Assembly: GCF_000701905.1 (NCBI RefSeq) | Contig: NZ_JNKC01000001.1 | Coordinates: 1 to 64,000 of the forward strand | Direction of reading: 5' to 3' | From: Proteiniclasticum ruminis DSM 24773 | GTDB taxonomy: Bacteria > Bacillota > Clostridia > Clostridiales > Clostridiaceae | DNA: 64,000 bases | Part shown: piece by piece, positions 60,460-64,000 of the stretch | Layout: each line of letters starts with the position of its first letter | How positions within the stretch are numbered: the stretch's first letter is position 1 | Program-made: the position numbers and the translations under genes | The notes under the pieces: model-generated | Database searches by the model: none | Told to the model about the DNA's origin: nothing | Seen by the model: the letters and a program-made list of their open reading frames with translations, nothing else

Positions 60460-61482
60460 CTAGTTCCCCTGAAACTCTCTTTTCTTCTGGAGGAACTCAT
60501 TGTAATCGCTGGTGAAATAATGCTGCCTGATGCTTGGATCCAACACATAATAAAGATACTCTGTGATTTCAGGATTGATCGCAGCTTTTATCGCTGCCGC
60601 ACCAGGGCTTGCGATGGGACCGATGGGGAGAGCCCGAACATAATATGTATTATAAGGAGACTCCACTTTCAGGTCCTCTAATGTCACCTTGTCTTTCGCA
60701 TTCAGACCTAGAGCATATACAACGGTAGCATCCAGCTGAAGTTTGTCTCCACGGGATAATCTGTTGTAGATTACTGAAGCGACTCGAGGCATCTCTTCGA
60801 CACTGGCTGCTTCTCTCTCAATCATAGAAGCGATGGTAATCAGTTCATTCCACTCGGACGTGGGAAGTTCCTCTCCAGTTTCTTTCAGCACTGCATACAT
60901 TCTGTTGACAAATGCTTTATACATCGTATCCACCACAAAGCTTGGTGTCTGACCTTTTCTGAACTTATAGGTTGCTGGTGCAAGATATCCTTCCAGCACA
61001 TAATGTCTTTCATCCGTATTTTCCAGCCAGCTTGGCACGATATAATTCTTTACCGCCTGGATAAACGCTTCTTTGGAAAACAGTCCTTTTTCTTCAAAAG
61101 CTTCTCCCATTCTTTCAATGGTGAATCCTTCTGGAATGGTTACTGTAACCTCATAAATATCCTCTCCTTCATTCAGCTGCTGAATGATTTCATGGAGAGA
61201 ACCCTGAGCATTAATTTTGAACGTTCCTGGCTTCAGCGCTGTCTCAACCGGATTGAATCTGAAATAGACTCTGGTCAAAAGAAGATTCCTAAGAAGTCCC
61301 TCTTTATCGAGACGAGTCAGAACTCTGCTGAAGTTGTCATTGGGTTCCACATTGATTTCAATGATCTCTTCATCCGTATTCAGTGGTTTTTCTCCCACAC
61401 TGTTGTAATAAGCATATCCCACAAGGCCTGTCCCTGCAAGGATCAGTGCAAATAAAAGCAAAATGAATAAAAACTTTTTCAA
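60460..61482 (-). CDS. mltG: Endolytic transglycosylase MltG
   Basis: 340 residues. A single N-terminal membrane segment (FLFILLLFALILAGTGLVGYAYY), a LysM-like subdomain and the catalytic YceG domain with the Glu in ITIASMIEREA and the SPYNTYYVRALPIGPIASPG signature. MltG cleaves nascent glycan strands. It is followed by the folate cyclo-ligase gene after a terminator. Confidence 0.96.
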   Translation of the reverse strand: MKKFLFILLLFALILAGTGLVGYAYYNSVGEKPLNTDEEIIEINVEPNDNFSRVLTRLDKEGLLRNLLLTRVYFRFNPVETALKPGTFKINAQGSLHEIIQQLNEGEDIYEVTVTIPEGFTIERMGEAFEEKGLFSKEAFIQAVKNYIVPSWLENTDERHYVLEGYLAPATYKFRKGQTPSFVVDTMYKAFVNRMYAVLKETGEELPTSEWNELITIASMIEREAASVEEMPRVASVIYNRLSRGDKLQLDATVVYALGLNAKDKVTLEDLKVESPYNTYYVRALPIGPIASPGAAAIKAAINPEITEYLYYVLDPSIRQHYFTSDYNEFLQKKREFQGN

Positions 61483-61512
61483 GATAGTCCCCCCTGCTCT
61501 AGATTGTTCAAA

Positions 61513-63330
61513 TTATTTATTACGCGCTGCACGCTTTCTCTGTGTATGGTCGAGATACTTCTTACGAAGTCTGATGTTCAGCGGTGTCACTTCAACAATT
61601 TCGTCTTCAGCCGCAAACTCCAGATAGTTTTCCAGTGTCATTTTTTTCACTGGTACAAGCTTAAGCGCATCATCTGCTCCTGAGCTTCTTGTATTGGTCA
61701 ACTGCTTTTTCTTGCAGACATTCACGTCGATATCTTCTGCTCTGGAACACTCGCCGCAAACCATACCTGCGTAGACAGGAGTACCAGCTTCAATAAAGAG
61801 GGTTCCTCTTTCTTGAGCATTGTACAGTCCATAGGTGATTGCGTCGCCTGTTTCAAATACTACCAGAGAACCACGGCTTCTGCCAGGCATTTCACCCTTA
61901 ACTTTGTCGTATCCCTGGAACACATGGTTCATGATTCCATTTCCTCTTGTATCTGTCATGAATTCGTTTCTAAAACCAATCAGGCCTCTAGCAGGAATCA
62001 CAAACTCCAGTCTGGTATATCCATTGACTGCAGATGTCATATTGACCATTTCCGCTTTTCTTGGTCCGAGTTTCTCCATGACTGTACCCATGAACTCTTC
62101 TGGTACATCGATGGTTAAAAACTCCATAGGCTCCATGAGAACCCCATCAATTTCTTTGTTGATTACTCTTGGCTTGGAAACCTGAACTTCATATCCTTCT
62201 CTTCTCATGGTTTCGATTAGAATGGATAGATGAAGTTCTCCTCTTCCTGATACTTCAAAGGTATCTGGTGTAAGTTCTGTAACTCGAAGAGAAACATTGG
62301 TTTCAAGTTCTTTCATCAGTCTGTCTCTAAGATGTCTTGATGTAATGAATTTTCCGTCTTGTCCAGCGAAGGGTGAATCATTGACCATAAAATTCATCGA
62401 AAGAGTAGGTTCATCTATGTGAACGAAAGGCAATGCTTCAGGTGCGTTCGCATCTGTAACGGTATCTCCGATATGAACATCACCAATACCTGAAATCGCT
62501 ACGATATCTCCAATAGCTGCTTCATCTGTATCAACTCTTTTCAGTCCATCATAAAGATAAAGATTGGAAATGGTTGTTTTTTTGATATTTCCCTCAATAT
62601 CTATAACCGCAATGGCCTGATTTCTCTTGGCAATTCCTCTGGTAATCTTACCAATGGCAATCTTGCCGACAAAATTATTGTGGTCCAGTGTTGTAATCAG
62701 CATCTGTAATGGTCCAGCGATATCGCCCTCTGGTGGCTTCACATACTCGATGATTTTTTCAAGAAGCGGAATCATATCTACCATATCGTCGCTTGGATCA
62801 TCTCCGGCGTAACCATCTCTGGCGGATGCATAGATGATTGGGAAGTCACACTGCTCATCGGTGGCTCCGAGCTCCACAAACAGGTCAAAGATCTCATCGA
62901 TGACTTCTTCAGGTCTGGCATCCTTCTTGTCAATCTTGTTGACAACAACCATAGGGCTCAATCCAGCTTCTAAGGCTTTCTTCAGCACAAACTTTGTCTG
63001 TGGCATGGCTCCTTCATTGGAATCCACCACCAGCAGCACGGAATCCACCATCATTAGGACTCGTTCCACTTCACCACCAAAATCAGCATGGCCTGGGGTG
63101 TCAACAATGTTTATTCTATACCCTTTGTAATGAATTGAAGTGTTCTTGGATAATATGGTGATTCCTCGTTCTTTTTCCAGATCATTGGAATCCATAACTC
63201 TTTCTTCCACTTTCTCATTGGCTCTAAATGTATTGGATTGTCTTAGCATCGCATCCACCAGGGTCGTCTTACCATGGTCAACGTGAGCTATGATGGCGAT
63301 ATTTCGCACATTTTCTCTTTTATATGACAT
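61513..63330 (-). CDS. typA: Ribosome-associated GTPase TypA/BipA
   Basis: 605 residues, full length. G1 [12 protein letters not shown], switch [31 protein letters not shown], then EF-G-like domains II, III and V and the TypA-specific C-terminus ([19 protein letters not shown]). Acts in ribosome assembly and stress adaptation. Stand-alone gene after the ylbF terminator. Confidence 0.98.
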   Translation of the reverse strand: MSYKRENVRNIAIIAHVDHGKTTLVDAMLRQSNTFRANEKVEERVMDSNDLEKERGITILSKNTSIHYKGYRINIVDTPGHADFGGEVERVLMMVDSVLLVVDSNEGAMPQTKFVLKKALEAGLSPMVVVNKIDKKDARPEEVIDEIFDLFVELGATDEQCDFPIIYASARDGYAGDDPSDDMVDMIPLLEKIIEYVKPPEGDIAGPLQMLITTLDHNNFVGKIAIGKITRGIAKRNQAIAVIDIEGNIKKTTISNLYLYDGLKRVDTDEAAIGDIVAISGIGDVHIGDTVTDANAPEALPFVHIDEPTLSMNFMVNDSPFAGQDGKFITSRHLRDRLMKELETNVSLRVTELTPDTFEVSGRGELHLSILIETMRREGYEVQVSKPRVINKEIDGVLMEPMEFLTIDVPEEFMGTVMEKLGPRKAEMVNMTSAVNGYTRLEFVIPARGLIGFRNEFMTDTRGNGIMNHVFQGYDKVKGEMPGRSRGSLVVFETGDAITYGLYNAQERGTLFIEAGTPVYAGMVCGECSRAEDIDVNVCKKKQLTNTRSSGADDALKLVPVKKMTLENYLEFAAEDEIVEVTPLNIRLRKKYLDHTQRKRAARNK

Positions 63331-63449
63331 CTTATTCCTCCAGTTTCTATATCTAACAAGTTATTATAGCACAAAATCCTTGAGTATGTAGGGTTTCTTC
63401 CAGAGAGTTCCAGATGTAACCGATTAAACTTCTGATTTTTTTCTGAAAA

Positions 63450-63478
63450 AAGCAGCGAGCTTTTACCCTCACTGCTTC
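63450..63478 (-). terminator. Terminator of ylbF
   Basis: AAGCAG.GAG / CTC.CTGCTT hairpin followed by TTTTTT on the minus strand. Confidence 0.75.
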
Positions 63479-63490
63479 TCAACGCTTATT

Positions 63491-63838
63491 CTACTTGCCA
63501 GCACCAATGACATCCACGCCTACGGCATCATTGATGATTTTCATCATATCCTCAAAAAGTATGGAAAATCTCACTTCCGCCTGCAGATATTCATTGATAT
63601 CTGGATTGGTCTGGATGACCGATGCAAAATTCTGCATCTTTTCCGTGGTTTCATCAGTGACTTTTCCAGTTTCCATGGATTCTGTATAGGCTGCAATTTG
63701 GATTTTTCTGAAATCCTCCAGCATTTTAGACTTAGTCTCATCCGCTTGAATTTTTAACGCAGCCTCCCGAAAAGCCACCACATCTGGATGAATTTTTAGT
63801 TCTGCTGCCAGTTCATTGAACTTGTCATAAATATTCAA
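63491..63838 (-). CDS. YlbF/YmcA-family protein
   Basis: 115 residues, all helical (MNIYDKFNELAAELKIHPDVVAFREAALKIQADETKSKMLEDFR…). Matches the YlbF/YmcA (Com_YlbF) family, whose Bacillus members form the Y-complex that steers RNase Y. It begins 14 bp after the stop of an RNase J gene, a context that supports a role in RNA processing. Confidence 0.88.
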   Translation of the reverse strand: MNIYDKFNELAAELKIHPDVVAFREAALKIQADETKSKMLEDFRKIQIAAYTESMETGKVTDETTEKMQNFASVIQTNPDINEYLQAEVRFSILFEDMMKIINDAVGVDVIGAGK

Positions 63839-63852
63839 CGTCTGTTCCTCCT

Positions 63853-64000
63853 TTATACTTCCATGATGATTGGCAGAATCATCGGTCTTCTCATGGTCTT
63901 TTCATACAGATGATTCTTCAGTGTGTCTTTGATAATATTCTTTAATACATTCCAGTCCGTTATCTGCTTGTCTTCACACTCATACAGTGCTTGCGCCACA
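63853..64000 (-). CDS. rnj: Ribonuclease J, C-terminal part (runs off the window)
   Basis: The final ~48 codons are visible: …ITDWNVLKNIIKDTLKNHLYEKTMRRPMILPIIMEV then stop (63853-63855). This ends like the RNase J family, whose C-terminal domain closes with KTxRRPMILPIIMEV. The rest lies beyond 64000. It is co-directional with ylbF. Confidence 0.85.
   Translation of the reverse strand, partial: VAQALYECEDKQITDWNVLKNIIKDTLKNHLYEKTMRRPMILPIIMEV

Overview
The window (low-to-moderate G+C, Gram-positive signals, strong AGGAGG ribosome binding sites, several TTG/GTG starts) comes from a strictly anaerobic, fermentative Firmicute of the class Clostridia. The evidence is an electron-bifurcating-type [FeFe] hydrogenase operon, an A-type flavodiiron protein, an EFR1 flavodoxin/ferredoxin protein, a class B sortase, a Cys T-box upstream of tcyP, ftsA-ftsZ-nrdR, a trmR-U32-udk block and an RNase J/YlbF pair. 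I cannot name the genus. Nearly all of the window is chromosomal backbone. The only mobile-element trace is an IS200/IS605-type right end at the left edge.

Layout: 1-0.2 kb, right end of an IS605-like element with the 3' part of a TnpB guide RNA. 0.3-1.6 kb, cobalamin riboswitch controlling a DUF4430 protein and an ECF-type S component. 1.6-6.9 kb, der and a giant six-PAS GGDEF/HD-GYP protein. 7.1-8.4 kb, a CapA-like protein whose signal peptide is out of frame across an A8 tract. 8.4-12.9 kb, pstSCAB-phoU behind a PHO box. 13.1 kb, initiator tRNA. 13.2-18.7 kb, a peptide-type ABC transporter with no binding protein, in which one permease is fused to a catalytically dead M28 peptidase domain. 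18.9-21.6 kb, a YtcJ-like amidohydrolase and a WYL regulator frameshifted by a 25-bp tandem duplication. 21.7-26.9 kb, the most unusual locus: a cytoplasmic binding-protein homologue with a DUF1858-like N-terminus, a G3E-like GTPase, a soluble ABC ATPase with no permease and a zinc-ribbon protein, behind a palindrome-rich promoter and next to a Crp/Fnr regulator and a CofE-like ligase. 27-30 kb, an alpha/beta hydrolase, acyltransferase and DUF6320-like trio.

30-41 kb: PhzF with a coupled 58-residue membrane protein, a YdbC/PC4-like protein, a secreted coiled-coil NlpC/P60 hydrolase with a WalR-type box, an EFR1 protein, Cys T-box/tcyP, DNA polymerase IV, a FAS1 surface protein facing a class B sortase, an MFS transporter and a TP-rich lipoprotein. 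41-46.8 kb: a PhoR/WalK-PhoP/WalR two-component system, then nrdR, ftsZ and ftsA. 46.9-49.6 kb: a YitT-family protein and an ABC-F ATPase. 49.8-55.3 kb: hydrogenase hydCBA and the flavodiiron protein. 55.3-64 kb: an orphan PilT-like ATPase, aroE, udk, a U32 protein, trmR, 5-formyl-THF cyclo-ligase, mltG, typA, ylbF and the 3' end of an RNase J gene.

Functional links inside the window: the PHO box before pstS and the 11-bp repeats before the two-component operon suggest a phosphate regulon or cell-wall (WalR) circuit. The FAS1 protein ends in an APQTG sorting signal and sits divergent to a sortase. Hydrogenase and flavodiiron protein together handle H2 and reductive O2/NO detoxification. All functional calls come from reading motifs; no database search was run.
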